From Amarolinea aalborgensis (GTDB taxonomy: Bacteria; Chloroflexota; Anaerolineae; SSC4; Amarolineaceae): a stretch of DNA of 58,719 nt. The notes under the pieces are model-generated. The model was not told the origin of the DNA. It saw only the letters and a list, made by a program, of their open reading frames with translations, and did not search any database. Shown here in pieces: positions 8,157 to 19,032 of this stretch (its first letter is position 1; every line of letters begins with the position of its first letter). Position numbers and translations under genes: made by a program. The DNA is taken from assembly GCF_900491745.1 (NCBI RefSeq), contig NZ_UETR01000019.1, forward strand, positions 1-58,719. The letters run 5' to 3'.

Positions 8157-11009
8157 ATGCCAAACAGACGTCTTCTCAATGTGCTGGCTATCCTGGGGTT
8201 GCTCCTGGGAGTAGTCGTGTCTGGTGTGCAGGCGAGCGCACCGTCGCGCCCGGCTGCCTCTTCCCCCATTTATGGTCCGTTCACCAGCGAGGCTGTTTAC
8301 CCCACCGTTTGGAATGGCGACATGCGCGACCTGCCCCAGGGCAACGCCGGCAAGACCGCGCCAAACCAACTGTTTCCCCTACGCTTGACGCCATCTGAGC
8401 GAGCGGCTGCCGGTTGGGCTTCGGTTCTCGATCCCAACGCGCAGACTACGCCTGGCGCCGGGCAGATGCCAAACCCGATCATGAACTTCGGTGCGATGAG
8501 CTATAGCGCGAACGGCGCCGGCTGGCCGCCCGACGTGAACGGCGCCATCGGCCCCAATCACTACGTCGAGGGCGTCAACACCTCGGTCGGCATCTATAAC
8601 AAGACCACTGGCGCCTTGATCAGTGCGGTGACCTTCAACAACTTCTTCCCTGCGTCTGTGGGCGTACCCTGCGACGCCAACAACCAGGGCGATATCCAGA
8701 TCTTGTACGATCAGACGGTTAGTCGCTGGGTCGTCACCGACTTTGCCTGGTCTGGCGCCACTGGCCCGTACTATCAGTGCATCGCCGTATCCCAAACCAG
8801 CGATCCGGTCGCAGGCGGCTGGTACTTCTACTCGCTGCGCGCGGATACCGGCATCTTCACGTCTTACCTCAATGACTATCCCAAGATGAGCGTCTGGTCC
8901 GACGGCTGGTACATGACCGCCAATATGTTCGACCAGATTGGCACCGGCTTTGGCGTACGTGTATGGGCCTTGAACCGCAGCCAGATGATCACCGGCGGCG
9001 CCCTGCAGGAAGTACACTTCGACACCTGCACCGACTCCACTTGTGATGCGCTGCTGCCGTCCAATTATCATGGCGCCACCGCGCCGCCGGCAGGCGCGCC
9101 GAACTACCTCCTTTCCGCCACGGCGCCTGACCTGCTCAAGATGTGGAAGTTCCATGTAGACTGGACCACACCAGCCAACTCCACCTTCACTGGGCCGACC
9201 CTGTTGCCGGTGACCGCCTTCGAACCGGTTACCTATCAGGTGCCGCAGCAAGGGACCGCGCGCCTGCTCGATACCCTCAGCTTCCGCCTGATGAACCTGT
9301 TGCAGTACCGCAACATGGGCTCTTACGAATCGTTGTGGGCTTCACACACGGTGGACGTGGCGGGCAAAGCCGCCGTACGCTGGTATGAAGTGCGCGCACC
9401 TGGCGGCGCAACTAACGTTTATCAGACCGGCACCTACGCCTTGAATGATGGCCGCCATCGCTGGATGCCCAGCATCGCGGTGGACAAGGATGGCAACGCC
9501 GCTGTGGGCTACAGCGTTTCCAGCAGCACGATGTACCCTGCGCTGCGTTACGCTGGCCGCCGCGTCGGCGAGTCCCTGGGGCAACTGCCGCAGAACGAAG
9601 CGGTCCTCATCAATGGCACCGGTTCACAAACCGGCATCAGCCGCTGGGGCGACTACTTCTCGCTGACCATGGACCCGGCCGATGATTGCACCTTCTGGTT
9701 CGCGGGCGAGTACCTGGCCGCCAACGGCAACAACTGGAACACGCGCATCGGCTCGTTCAAGTTCCCCTCTTGCGGACAGTCCCTGGGCACGCTCAGCGGT
9801 CGCGTCTATAACACCGTGACCAATGCCGGCATCCCCGGCGCACCGGTCAACCTGGTTGGCGCCGAGACGATGACCGTGGTCACCGACGGCGCAGGCAACT
9901 ACAGCGCTAATGTGCTTCCTGGCACCTACGACATCACGGCTGGCCCGCTGCTGCCTGGTTATCCAACCGCGGTGACGGCCACGGGTCGCACGGTCGGGGC
10001 TGGCGGTACCACGGTGACTGACATCGGCCTCGTGCCGGTGCCAAACCTGGCCTACAATGCCTCCACCGTCAGCGGCGGCAATGGCAACAGCGTGCCGGAG
10101 CCGGGTGAAGTGAACCTGCAACTGCGCGTCAACCTGACGAACAACGGCGCCGCCACCAGCACCGGCATCAACGCCGTGCTTTCGACTTCGACGTCCGGCG
10201 TGACGATCTCGCAGAACACCTCGGCCTATCCGAACATCGCGGCCGGCGGCAATGCAAATAACACCACGGCGTACGTCATCTCGCTGGCAGATACGCTGGT
10301 CTGCGGCACCCTGCTCAACTTCCAGTTGGCGGTCACGTCCGACCAGGGCCCGTACACGATCAACTTCACCATGTTGGCTGGCAGCCTGCAGCCGCCCACG
10401 GCCCTCTTCTTCGATAATTTCGAGAACGGCGTCAACGGCTGGACCACAGGCGGCACCCTCAACACCTGGGCGCAGGTGACGAACCTGTCGTACAGCCCCA
10501 CGCACTCCTGGACCGATAGCCCGGGCGGCGTTTACCCCAGCAACATGAATGCCTGGCTCAAGTCGCCGAACCTGAACCTGACCGGCAAGACGAACATCTC
10601 GGTCTCTGGCTGGTACACGTACGCCCTCGAAGCCGGTTATGACTATGCTTACCTGGAGTACTCAACCGACGGCGGCACGACCTGGAATCCGTCCTACCTG
10701 GCTCGCTTCAATGGCGTCTCCCAGAGCTGGATGCAAAGCTCGGTCAATGCACCCGTGCTGGACAATCAGGCTAACGCGGCCCTGCGCGTGCGTGTGACCT
10801 CAGATTCCGGCGTGGTGGCCGATGGCATCTATGTAGACGACTTCGCGGTCAACTACACGCCTATCGTCTGCGAGCCGCCGACGCCCACGGCTGTGCAGTT
10901 GAGCAGCGTCAACACGGCGACACCCACGCTGCCCTACGGCATGCTGGCGGCCGCGCTGACCCTGCTGCTGGCGGCTGGCGCGGTGGCCTGGCGCCGCCGC
11001 GCGGTCTGA
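8157..11009 (+). CDS. Large secreted multidomain protein with C-terminal anchor
   Basis: A 950-residue exported protein of unknown function. ATG 8157 is preferred over an earlier in-frame ATG because AAGGAG ends five bases before it and it opens a clear signal peptide (NVLAILGLLLGVVVSG). Residues ~100-540 resemble a beta-propeller-like extracellular module seen in secreted Chloroflexi proteins (DVNGAIGPNHYVEGVN, PDLLKMWKFHVDW, GISRWGDYFSLT). Next come a carboxypeptidase-regulatory-like fold (GRVYNTVTNAGIPGAPVNL), a CARDB/NEW3-like beta domain and a MAM/immune-inhibitor-A-like domain (FENGVNGWTT ... DGIYVDDFAV). The C-terminus is TAVQLSSV, a hydrophobic segment and WRRRAV, the same arrangement as in the protease at 2444. 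No catalytic motif was recognised. A surface adhesin or binding role is possible but not shown. Confidence 0.82.
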   Translation: MPNRRLLNVLAILGLLLGVVVSGVQASAPSRPAASSPIYGPFTSEAVYPTVWNGDMRDLPQGNAGKTAPNQLFPLRLTPSERAAAGWASVLDPNAQTTPGAGQMPNPIMNFGAMSYSANGAGWPPDVNGAIGPNHYVEGVNTSVGIYNKTTGALISAVTFNNFFPASVGVPCDANNQGDIQILYDQTVSRWVVTDFAWSGATGPYYQCIAVSQTSDPVAGGWYFYSLRADTGIFTSYLNDYPKMSVWSDGWYMTANMFDQIGTGFGVRVWALNRSQMITGGALQEVHFDTCTDSTCDALLPSNYHGATAPPAGAPNYLLSATAPDLLKMWKFHVDWTTPANSTFTGPTLLPVTAFEPVTYQVPQQGTARLLDTLSFRLMNLLQYRNMGSYESLWASHTVDVAGKAAVRWYEVRAPGGATNVYQTGTYALNDGRHRWMPSIAVDKDGNAAVGYSVSSSTMYPALRYAGRRVGESLGQLPQNEAVLINGTGSQTGISRWGDYFSLTMDPADDCTFWFAGEYLAANGNNWNTRIGSFKFPSCGQSLGTLSGRVYNTVTNAGIPGAPVNLVGAETMTVVTDGAGNYSANVLPGTYDITAGPLLPGYPTAVTATGRTVGAGGTTVTDIGLVPVPNLAYNASTVSGGNGNSVPEPGEVNLQLRVNLTNNGAATSTGINAVLSTSTSGVTISQNTSAYPNIAAGGNANNTTAYVISLADTLVCGTLLNFQLAVTSDQGPYTINFTMLAGSLQPPTALFFDNFENGVNGWTTGGTLNTWAQVTNLSYSPTHSWTDSPGGVYPSNMNAWLKSPNLNLTGKTNISVSGWYTYALEAGYDYAYLEYSTDGGTTWNPSYLARFNGVSQSWMQSSVNAPVLDNQANAALRVRVTSDSGVVADGIYVDDFAVNYTPIVCEPPTPTAVQLSSVNTATPTLPYGMLAAALTLLLAAGAVAWRRRAV

Positions 11010-11165
11010 GCGAATGAAATCGCGCCTGATGGGCGTACCGCCGGGCGTTCACCTGCGTGGACGCAATGCTGCTCGCCGAAGTCCTGGTGGCGGGACGCCC
11101 ATTCGCCTCGAATTCATTCGACGGCTTGATGCAGGGCGCCCCCGTTACCTGACGTGACGAAAACA

Positions 11166-11200
11166 AAAGGCGGTCTGTCGCACTGATGGGCCGCTTTTTG
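11166..11200 (+). terminator. Probable terminator after the secreted protein gene
   Basis: An 11-bp stem with two G-T pairs (AAAAGGCGGTC with GGCCGCTTTTT), a 13-nt loop and five T at the 3' side. It is 156 bases past the stop codon. Confidence 0.68.
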
Positions 11201-11209
11201 TTGGGCGGA

Positions 11210-11338
11210 TCTCGGAGATCAGAGACCAGAGATCGGGAGGGGAGTGCTGCGCCGGTCGTAGGCCATAGGCCCATGCCCACAAATTTCTCCCACCGCAATC
11301 TCCGGTCTCTGGTCTCCCATCTCCAATCTCTACTCTCC
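11210..11338. repeat. GA/CT-rich inverted element (copy 1)
   Basis: A GA-rich arm (GAGATCAGAGACCAGAGATC) and a CT-rich arm (CTCCGGTCTCTGGTCTCCC) flank a ~70-base spacer. GAGACCAGAGA at 11222-11232 pairs with TCTCTGGTCTC at 11306-11316. Related sequence occurs at 25985-26135, 30940-31060 and 42308-42345. It sits just upstream of the lepA promoter. Confidence 0.75.
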
Positions 11339-11340
11339 AA

Positions 11341-11370
11341 TTGCACTTTTTCCGCTTTCTCGTGTAGAAT
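11341..11370 (+). promoter_or_regulatory. lepA promoter, apparently leaderless
   Basis: TTGCAC, an 18-base spacer and TAGAAT. The -10 box ends only eight bases before the lepA ATG, so transcription should start at or next to the start codon. No ribosome-binding site is present. Confidence 0.75.
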
Positions 11371-11378
11371 CTACCACT

Positions 11379-13181
<1,803 letters not shown>

Positions 13182-13212
13182 TCTCACTTGCACAAAAAGC
13201 AAGGATTGTCCT

Positions 13213-13269
13213 GCCACGAATGACACGAAAGCAGAAGGATCAATTCGTTTAATTCGTGCAATTCGTGGC
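13213..13269. repeat. Short inverted repeat (GCCACGAAT / ATTCGTGGC)
   Basis: Nine-base perfect arms at 13213-13221 and 13261-13269, with further CACGAA/TTCGTG matches between them. No T-run follows, so it is a weak terminator candidate after lepA; it may be a dispersed intergenic repeat. Confidence 0.55.
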
Positions 13270-13331
13270 TAAGATCGTCCTGTTTGGTTCCGGTGGGATC
13301 GTGGCAGGGAGCCATGATTGGAGAATAGATC

Positions 13332-13676
13332 ATGCAAAGACTGGAAGACATGTCGGCGCCGTTCCTTGATGTGGCCTTGATGACCGACATCAAGGCCACG
13401 GTGGCTCGCAGTGTGCCAGGGGCACAAGTCATCCTGTTCGGCAGCCGCGCGCGTGGTGATGCAAAGCCGGAATCTGATTATGATTTGTTCATCCTTGCCC
13501 CGGCCGGACTGACGCGTGATGTCAGGGAATCTCTGCGCGATTGTTTATATGATGTTGAGTTAGACTATGATGTTGTTTTGTCGGTTTTTGTGTATGATCT
13601 AATCACATGGGACTTGCCGATCTACCGGGCCATGCCGTTGCACCAGCATGTTGATCAGCAAGGCATCGTGCTGTGA
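13332..13676 (+). CDS. Minimal nucleotidyltransferase (MNT) domain protein
   Basis: A 114-residue protein with the polymerase-beta-like nucleotidyltransferase core: FGSRARGDAKPESDYDLF contains the GS motif and the paired acidic residues DxD. Such proteins in bacteria usually pair with a HEPN protein as a toxin-antitoxin module in which the MNT protein AMPylates the HEPN toxin. Here no HEPN gene lies on either side: upstream is lepA, and downstream only ~90 bases separate it from a giant membrane protein. It may be an orphan antitoxin remnant or act in trans. The third acidic residue could be one of those in LDYDVVLSVF. Family is clear, role is not. Confidence 0.85.
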   Translation: MQRLEDMSAPFLDVALMTDIKATVARSVPGAQVILFGSRARGDAKPESDYDLFILAPAGLTRDVRESLRDCLYDVELDYDVVLSVFVYDLITWDLPIYRAMPLHQHVDQQGIVL

Positions 13677-13769
13677 TCGGTGACCTGGTAAAATTTGATA
13701 AGGCCAATCGGCATGAAAAGCCAAACATCCTGTAAATCCTGTCAATTTTCCCACAACGAGGAGTGACCG

Positions 13770-16700
13770 TTGTCTGCGACAACTTCAACCCAGGAAAACG
13801 GACGTCGAACTCGGAACACCCCCCGGATTTTTTTGCTGCTGGCCATTCTAGCCATCGCCCTGGCGTTGCGGCTGTACAACAACAACTGGGACGATTATCA
13901 GCACGCGCACCCCGACGAGCGTTGGATCGTGATGGTGGCCGGCGACATGCACATGCCGCACAGCCTCACGCAGGCGCTCGATCCGCGGCAGTCGCCTTTC
14001 AACCCGCTCTGGAACCCGCAGCAGAACGCGGTGCGCCACTTTGCCTACGGCCATCTGCCCTTATACATCCTGACGGTCATGGCGGCGTTGGCCCATGCCG
14101 TCGGCCAGGCGCTGGCTGGCCTCGGTTTACAGGGCGAGCTGCTGCGCTGGCTGGTGGCGGCCAATACCTACGATGGGTTGAATCTCCTGGGCCGTGTGCT
14201 GTCTGCGCTGTTCGACACCGGTTCGGTCTACCTGATCTACCTGATCGGCCGCCGCGTCTACAGCAGCCGCGTGGGCCTGTTGGGCGCATCCTTTGCCGCC
14301 CTCACCGTCACGGCCATTCAGCTCAGCCATTTCTACGCGTTCGATCCGGTGGCCGCGTTCTTCATCGTGGGCGCGGTCTACGGCGCGGTGCGCATGGCGC
14401 AGGATGGGAATCTGAGCGCGTCGCTGCTGGCCGGGGCCATGGCCGGCGCGGCTGTTTCCAGTAAGTTCAGTGCGATCCCCATCCTGGCCGCCCTCGTCGT
14501 GGGCGCGGCCGCGCGCTTCTGGTTGGTCACCGCGGCGCGCCGCCGGCATGCGTCCAGCCCGCGGGACGACGCGGAAGGCACAAGCACTTCCAATCAGCTC
14601 ACCCAGGCGATCGGCCTGGCCTTGATTGCCCTCTCCATGGCGGTCATTGTTTTTGCCCTCACCTCGCCTTTTGCGGTGATTGACTGGACCAACTACCGCA
14701 TTTCCGTGATTGACGAGCAGGGCGCGATGGTGCGTGGGGATGCCGATTTCCCGTATACGCGTCAGTATCGGGGCACCTTGCCCTTTATTTACAACATCGA
14801 ACAGCAGGTGCGTTGGGGGATGGGCTGGCCGTTGGGCGTGCTCGCCTTCATTGGCCTGGCCTGGGTGATCGGCCGCGCGCTCCTGGGCCGCGCCAGCCCG
14901 GCCGAGTGGGTCATGTTGGCCTGGTGCGTACCCTACTTCGCGCTGACCGGCATGTTCATGGTGAAGTTCATGCGCTACATGCTGCCCCTGCTGCCCTTCT
15001 TCGGTTTGATGGGCGCGGCGCTGCTCGAACGCATCTGGCGCGGCCGGCAGCCCCGCGCCATGGCCCCACCCGCGGATTCCGACCTTGACTCCGCCGGCTT
15101 GCCAGCCGGTGAGTCGGCCCTCAGTGATTCCTCCAGCCTTCCGGCCCGCAGACGCCCCTGGTGGACTTGGGCCGCGCCGGCCCTGGCGCTGGTGGTGCTC
15201 ATCGGGACAGCAGTCTGGGCGCTGGCGTTCGTCAACGGCGTTTACGGCCATGAACACAGCTGGATCACGGCTTCGCGTTGGATTTACGAGAACGTGCCGC
15301 ACAACAGCGTCATCCTGGCGGAGCACTGGGACGACACGCTGCCGAAGGACTTGCAGAAGCCGGCCGGCTATTTCCGCGGCGCGTTTGGTTATCGCGTCAA
15401 TGATCTGCCCAACTATGAGGAGGATACGCCGGCCAAATTCGAGACCATCAAGCGCATGGTCAACGAGGCCGATTACATCATCCTGGCGACGAACCGCCTC
15501 TACCGCTCCATCCCGCGCCTGCCGCAGCGCTATCCCATGACCACGCGCTACTACGATCTGCTCTTCAGCGGGCAGCTGGGCTTCGAATTGGTGCAGGAGT
15601 TTCCCTCGCGACCGCGGCTCGGCCCGCTGGAGTTCAACGACGACAACGCCGATGAAAGTTTCACGGTCTACGATCATCCCAAGCCGATCGTTTTCAAGAA
15701 GGTGGCGACCCTGAGCGACGCCGATTGGCAGGCCAGGTTGGGCAACAGTTGGGAAGGCGCCGTCCCCGGTTTCACGGGCGGCAAATCGGCGTTGACTCAG
15801 CTCTGGGATCGCCTGGCTGGTCGCGCCGCATCACAGCCGGCCGCGCCCAAGGCCGAAGGCGCCAGCGGCAAGACCCTGCTGCTCGATCGCCCGACCGAGG
15901 CCCTGCCTGCGCCCTATGATTTGCGCTGGAACAGCCTGGCGACGAATTCAACCCCCATCGCGATTGTCGTCTGGTGGCTGGCGCTGATGCTCATTCAGCT
16001 CATTTCCTGGCCGCTGGCTTTCGCCGTTTTTCGGCATTTGCGTGACCGCGGCTACTTGATGGCGCGCCTGCTTGGCTGGCTGCTGGCCGGCTGGTTGGTT
16101 TGGATCGTGGCCAGCCTACACCTGCCGGTCGTCGGCAATAATCTGCTAACCATCGGCGTCGCTTTTGTCCTGATTGCCCTGCTCTCCCTGGCCCTGTGGC
16201 GGCGCAACCGTGGTGAGATGGCCGCCTTTGCGCGCGCCCATCGCGGTTTGCTGCTGACCAGTGAGCTCGTGTTTGGGGCCGCGTTCCTGTTCTTCGTGGC
16301 GATTCGCCTGCTCAATCCGGATCTCTGGCAGCCGTGGCAAGGCGGCGAGAAATTCATGGAGTTCGCTTTCCTCAACGCTACTGCGCGCAGCGCCTGGATG
16401 CCGCCGCTCGATCCCTATTACGCCGGCGGTTACATCAACTACTACTACTACGGCTATTTCCTGGTTGGCATGCTGATCAAACTGACCGGCATCGCGCCGT
16501 CGGTCGCCTTCAACCTGGCCGTTCCCACGTTGTTTGCGGCCACGGCAGCCGGCGCCTTCTCGCTGGTGTACAATCTAGCGCCGGCCGCGGCGACGCCAGG
16601 CAGTCCGCGCGGGCCGTTCTGGCGGCAAGGCATTGGCGCTGGCTTGCTTGGCAGCCTCTTTGTCACCGTCCTCGGCAACCTGGATGCGCTGGGCCAGGTG

Positions 16701-18464
16701 CTGCGGCGCCTGGCGGATCAATCACAGACGCCGTTCCAAAGCCAGATTCCAGGCTTGCAGACCTTCGTGCGCGCCCTGTCTGGCGCGGCTCATGTCATCA
16801 GCGCCCGCACACCGCTGCCGGCCTTCGATTGGTGGGCGCCAAGCCGTATCCTGCCCGGCACCATCAACGAGTTTCCATTCTGGAGCTTCCTCTTCGCCGA
16901 TCTGCACCCACACATGATGGGGATGCCGTTTACCATCCTCTTCCTGGCGCTGGCCTTGAACCTGGTGGCCGGTTACGGCGCGGGGCTGAGCGGCGATGTG
17001 GCCGGCTCCTTCCTGTCGTTCATCTTCATCCCGTTGACGATCGGCGCGCTGGCGGCCATCAATACGTGGGATCTGCCCACCTATCTCGGCGTCGCCATCC
17101 TGGCCTTCCTCATTCGTGATTTCCGCGCCACCGGGCGCATTCGCGTCTGGCTGGTGCTGGCGTTCGCGGCTGTGGTTGGCGTCCTGGCCTACGGCCTTTA
17201 CCAGCCTTTCTTCCAGCACTACGAAGCCGTCGGCAGCAGCGGCATCGGCCTGGTCAAGGGCAAAACCGACTTAGGTAAGTGGCTGCAGATTTGGGGCTTC
17301 TTCGCCTTCCTCGCGGTCACCGCTTTGATTGTGGAGCTGCGCCGTCGCGAGCGCGAGCAGACCGGGCCCGCGGCGCGCTCGCCGGCGCTGGTGCGCTGGC
17401 TGCAGCTGATCGCCGATCAGTGGGACCTGGCGCCGCGCGTCGCCACACTGCACGCCGCCCTGGTCAAGCAGGCCGCGCCGGCGTACGTCGCTGGACGGCT
17501 CTTCGTTGCGCTGGTGATGGCGGCCGCGGTGCTCCTGGCGCTGCTCGGCTATTGGGTGCCGGCGCTGCTTCTGCTGCCCTTACTCGCCGCCGGCGTGCTC
17601 TTGTTCCGCCGTGATGCCACGCCAGAGCGCACCTTCACGGTTCTCTTGCTCTTTACCGGCTTGCTCGTCGCCATCGGCGTCGAATTCGTCTTCCTGAAGG
17701 ACTTCCTGTGCGGCTGTTCGGCCGACGGCAGCACCGTGGGTGACTTCTACCGCATGAATACCCTGTTCAAATTCTACACCCAGGTGTGGGTCTTGCTCGG
17801 ATTGGGCGCAGCGGCCGCGCTGCCGACGGTGTGGGCGGCCCTCAGCCAGCGCTTCAGCCGCGGCTGGCGCGTGGTCTGGACCAGCCTCTTTACGGTGCTG
17901 CTGTTTGCATCGCTGGTCTTTCCCCTGCTGGGCACCCCGCGGCGCGTGGATGACCGTTTTCCCGGCGCGCGTCCGGCCATTGGCACCTTGGACGGCATGG
18001 CCTTTATGACCGTCGGCGTCTACACCTGGCCCGACCAGAACAACCCGATCACCCTGCAGTACGATTACGATGCCATTCACTGGCTGCTAGACAATGTCAA
18101 GGGCAATCCCGTGGTGGCCGAGGGACGCATTGACTACTATCGCGAAGGCGGTATGCGCGTCGCCAGCTTTACTGGCCTGCCCAGTCTGCTTGGTGCGCAC
18201 CAGGGCGAGCAGCGCTACAGCTTCCAGGTAGGTCAGCGCGAAGCCGATGCGCGCGAATTCTTCAGCACAGCCGACATCAGCCGCGCGCAGCAGCTCATGC
18301 AAAAAATGGCCGTGCGCTATATCTACATTGGCCAACTGGAGCGCACGGTCTACCCGCCGGAGGGAATTGCCAAGTTCGAGCAAATGGCCCAGCAGGGGCT
18401 GCTGAACGTGCCCTATCGCAACCAGGCTGTGACCATTTACATGGCGCCGACCCTCAATCCGTAA
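13770..18464 (+). CDS. Giant membrane protein: GT-C glycosyltransferase-like half fused to a YYY (DUF2298) half
   Basis: A 1564-residue multi-pass membrane protein. The TTG start at 13770 is supported by GAGGAG six bases upstream. Residues ~20-560 look like a GT39/GT83-type GT-C glycosyltransferase: the first membrane helix is followed by HPDERW, the acidic pair expected to bind the lipid-phosphate sugar donor. Residues ~740-1564 are a Chlor_Arch_YYY/DUF2298 domain; its name-giving tyrosine cluster is visible as GGYINYYYYGYF around residue 890. The family is largely restricted to Chloroflexi and archaea. Both halves are probably carriers or transferases for surface glycans, but no member has a firmly known reaction that I can cite. 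It is followed by the sigma/anti-sigma pair and a second, single YYY protein at 20123, so the fusion probably joined two neighbouring gene types. Confidence 0.88.
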   Translation: MSATTSTQENGRRTRNTPRIFLLLAILAIALALRLYNNNWDDYQHAHPDERWIVMVAGDMHMPHSLTQALDPRQSPFNPLWNPQQNAVRHFAYGHLPLYILTVMAALAHAVGQALAGLGLQGELLRWLVAANTYDGLNLLGRVLSALFDTGSVYLIYLIGRRVYSSRVGLLGASFAALTVTAIQLSHFYAFDPVAAFFIVGAVYGAVRMAQDGNLSASLLAGAMAGAAVSSKFSAIPILAALVVGAAARFWLVTAARRRHASSPRDDAEGTSTSNQLTQAIGLALIALSMAVIVFALTSPFAVIDWTNYRISVIDEQGAMVRGDADFPYTRQYRGTLPFIYNIEQQVRWGMGWPLGVLAFIGLAWVIGRALLGRASPAEWVMLAWCVPYFALTGMFMVKFMRYMLPLLPFFGLMGAALLERIWRGRQPRAMAPPADSDLDSAGLPAGESALSDSSSLPARRRPWWTWAAPALALVVLIGTAVWALAFVNGVYGHEHSWITASRWIYENVPHNSVILAEHWDDTLPKDLQKPAGYFRGAFGYRVNDLPNYEEDTPAKFETIKRMVNEADYIILATNRLYRSIPRLPQRYPMTTRYYDLLFSGQLGFELVQEFPSRPRLGPLEFNDDNADESFTVYDHPKPIVFKKVATLSDADWQARLGNSWEGAVPGFTGGKSALTQLWDRLAGRAASQPAAPKAEGASGKTLLLDRPTEALPAPYDLRWNSLATNSTPIAIVVWWLALMLIQLISWPLAFAVFRHLRDRGYLMARLLGWLLAGWLVWIVASLHLPVVGNNLLTIGVAFVLIALLSLALWRRNRGEMAAFARAHRGLLLTSELVFGAAFLFFVAIRLLNPDLWQPWQGGEKFMEFAFLNATARSAWMPPLDPYYAGGYINYYYYGYFLVGMLIKLTGIAPSVAFNLAVPTLFAATAAGAFSLVYNLAPAAATPGSPRGPFWRQGIGAGLLGSLFVTVLGNLDALGQVLRRLADQSQTPFQSQIPGLQTFVRALSGAAHVISARTPLPAFDWWAPSRILPGTINEFPFWSFLFADLHPHMMGMPFTILFLALALNLVAGYGAGLSGDVAGSFLSFIFIPLTIGALAAINTWDLPTYLGVAILAFLIRDFRATGRIRVWLVLAFAAVVGVLAYGLYQPFFQHYEAVGSSGIGLVKGKTDLGKWLQIWGFFAFLAVTALIVELRRREREQTGPAARSPALVRWLQLIADQWDLAPRVATLHAALVKQAAPAYVAGRLFVALVMAAAVLLALLGYWVPALLLLPLLAAGVLLFRRDATPERTFTVLLLFTGLLVAIGVEFVFLKDFLCGCSADGSTVGDFYRMNTLFKFYTQVWVLLGLGAAAALPTVWAALSQRFSRGWRVVWTSLFTVLLFASLVFPLLGTPRRVDDRFPGARPAIGTLDGMAFMTVGVYTWPDQNNPITLQYDYDAIHWLLDNVKGNPVVAEGRIDYYREGGMRVASFTGLPSLLGAHQGEQRYSFQVGQREADAREFFSTADISRAQQLMQKMAVRYIYIGQLERTVYPPEGIAKFEQMAQQGLLNVPYRNQAVTIYMAPTLNP

Positions 18465-18512
18465 TGTCAGCGGTCTGATCGCATCTATTAGACCGCGGGG
18501 AGCCACTGAGCA

Positions 18513-19031
18513 CTGTCTGAACCATCCGGACCACTTGAGCGTGACCAGTTCGGGGCGCTGTACCAGGAATTCCTGCCGCGCGTGCTCAACTACCTCCGTG
18601 TGCGGGTAGGGGATGAGACGTTGGCCGAAGAACTGACTGCGGCTACCTTTGCACAGGCCTTTGCCAAGCGCCATCAACTGCGCAACGTGGCGGCGTTCCC
18701 AGGGTGGTTGTTTCGTATTGCCCATAACGAACTGGCGCAGCACTTCCGCCGCCGGGCCAATCGGGGCACGGTGGCAGTGGACTTTGATTTTTTGGCGGCT
18801 CTGCCGGCGCCTGGCCTTGAGCCTGATGAGGTGATTGTTCGGCAGCAGCAGGGACAGGTGATGCTGCAGGCGCTGCTGACGCTGCCGCTGCGAGAGCAAG
18901 AAATTCTAGACCTGAAGTTCGTGGCCGGGCTGAGCAACGTACAGGTGGCCGAAGCCACGGGCTTGACTCCCAGTAACGTTGGTGTTATTGTTTTCCGCGC
19001 CCTGCGTAAGCTGCGCGCCGCTATGCAATGA
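18513..19031 (+). CDS. ECF-type RNA polymerase sigma factor (probable CTG start)
   Basis: About 172 residues with sigma region 2 (FGALYQEFLPRVLNYLRVR, AFPGWLFRIAHNELAQHFRR) and region 4 (LPLREQEILDLKFVAGLSN, helix-turn-helix VQVAEATGLTPSNVGVIVFR). The first standard start, GTG 18582, would cut away the beginning of region 2, which is clearly encoded upstream. Between the in-frame stop at 18507 and GTG 18582 there is no ATG, GTG or TTG; the best candidate is CTG 18513, about ten bases after GGGGAG. The stop overlaps nothing but is one base from the next gene's ATG, so the pair is an operon. The partner is the anti-sigma-like membrane protein. Family is firm; the exact start is uncertain. Confidence 0.85.
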   Translation: MSEPSGPLERDQFGALYQEFLPRVLNYLRVRVGDETLAEELTAATFAQAFAKRHQLRNVAAFPGWLFRIAHNELAQHFRRRANRGTVAVDFDFLAALPAPGLEPDEVIVRQQQGQVMLQALLTLPLREQEILDLKFVAGLSNVQVAEATGLTPSNVGVIVFRALRKLRAAMQ

Positions 19032-19032
19032 T

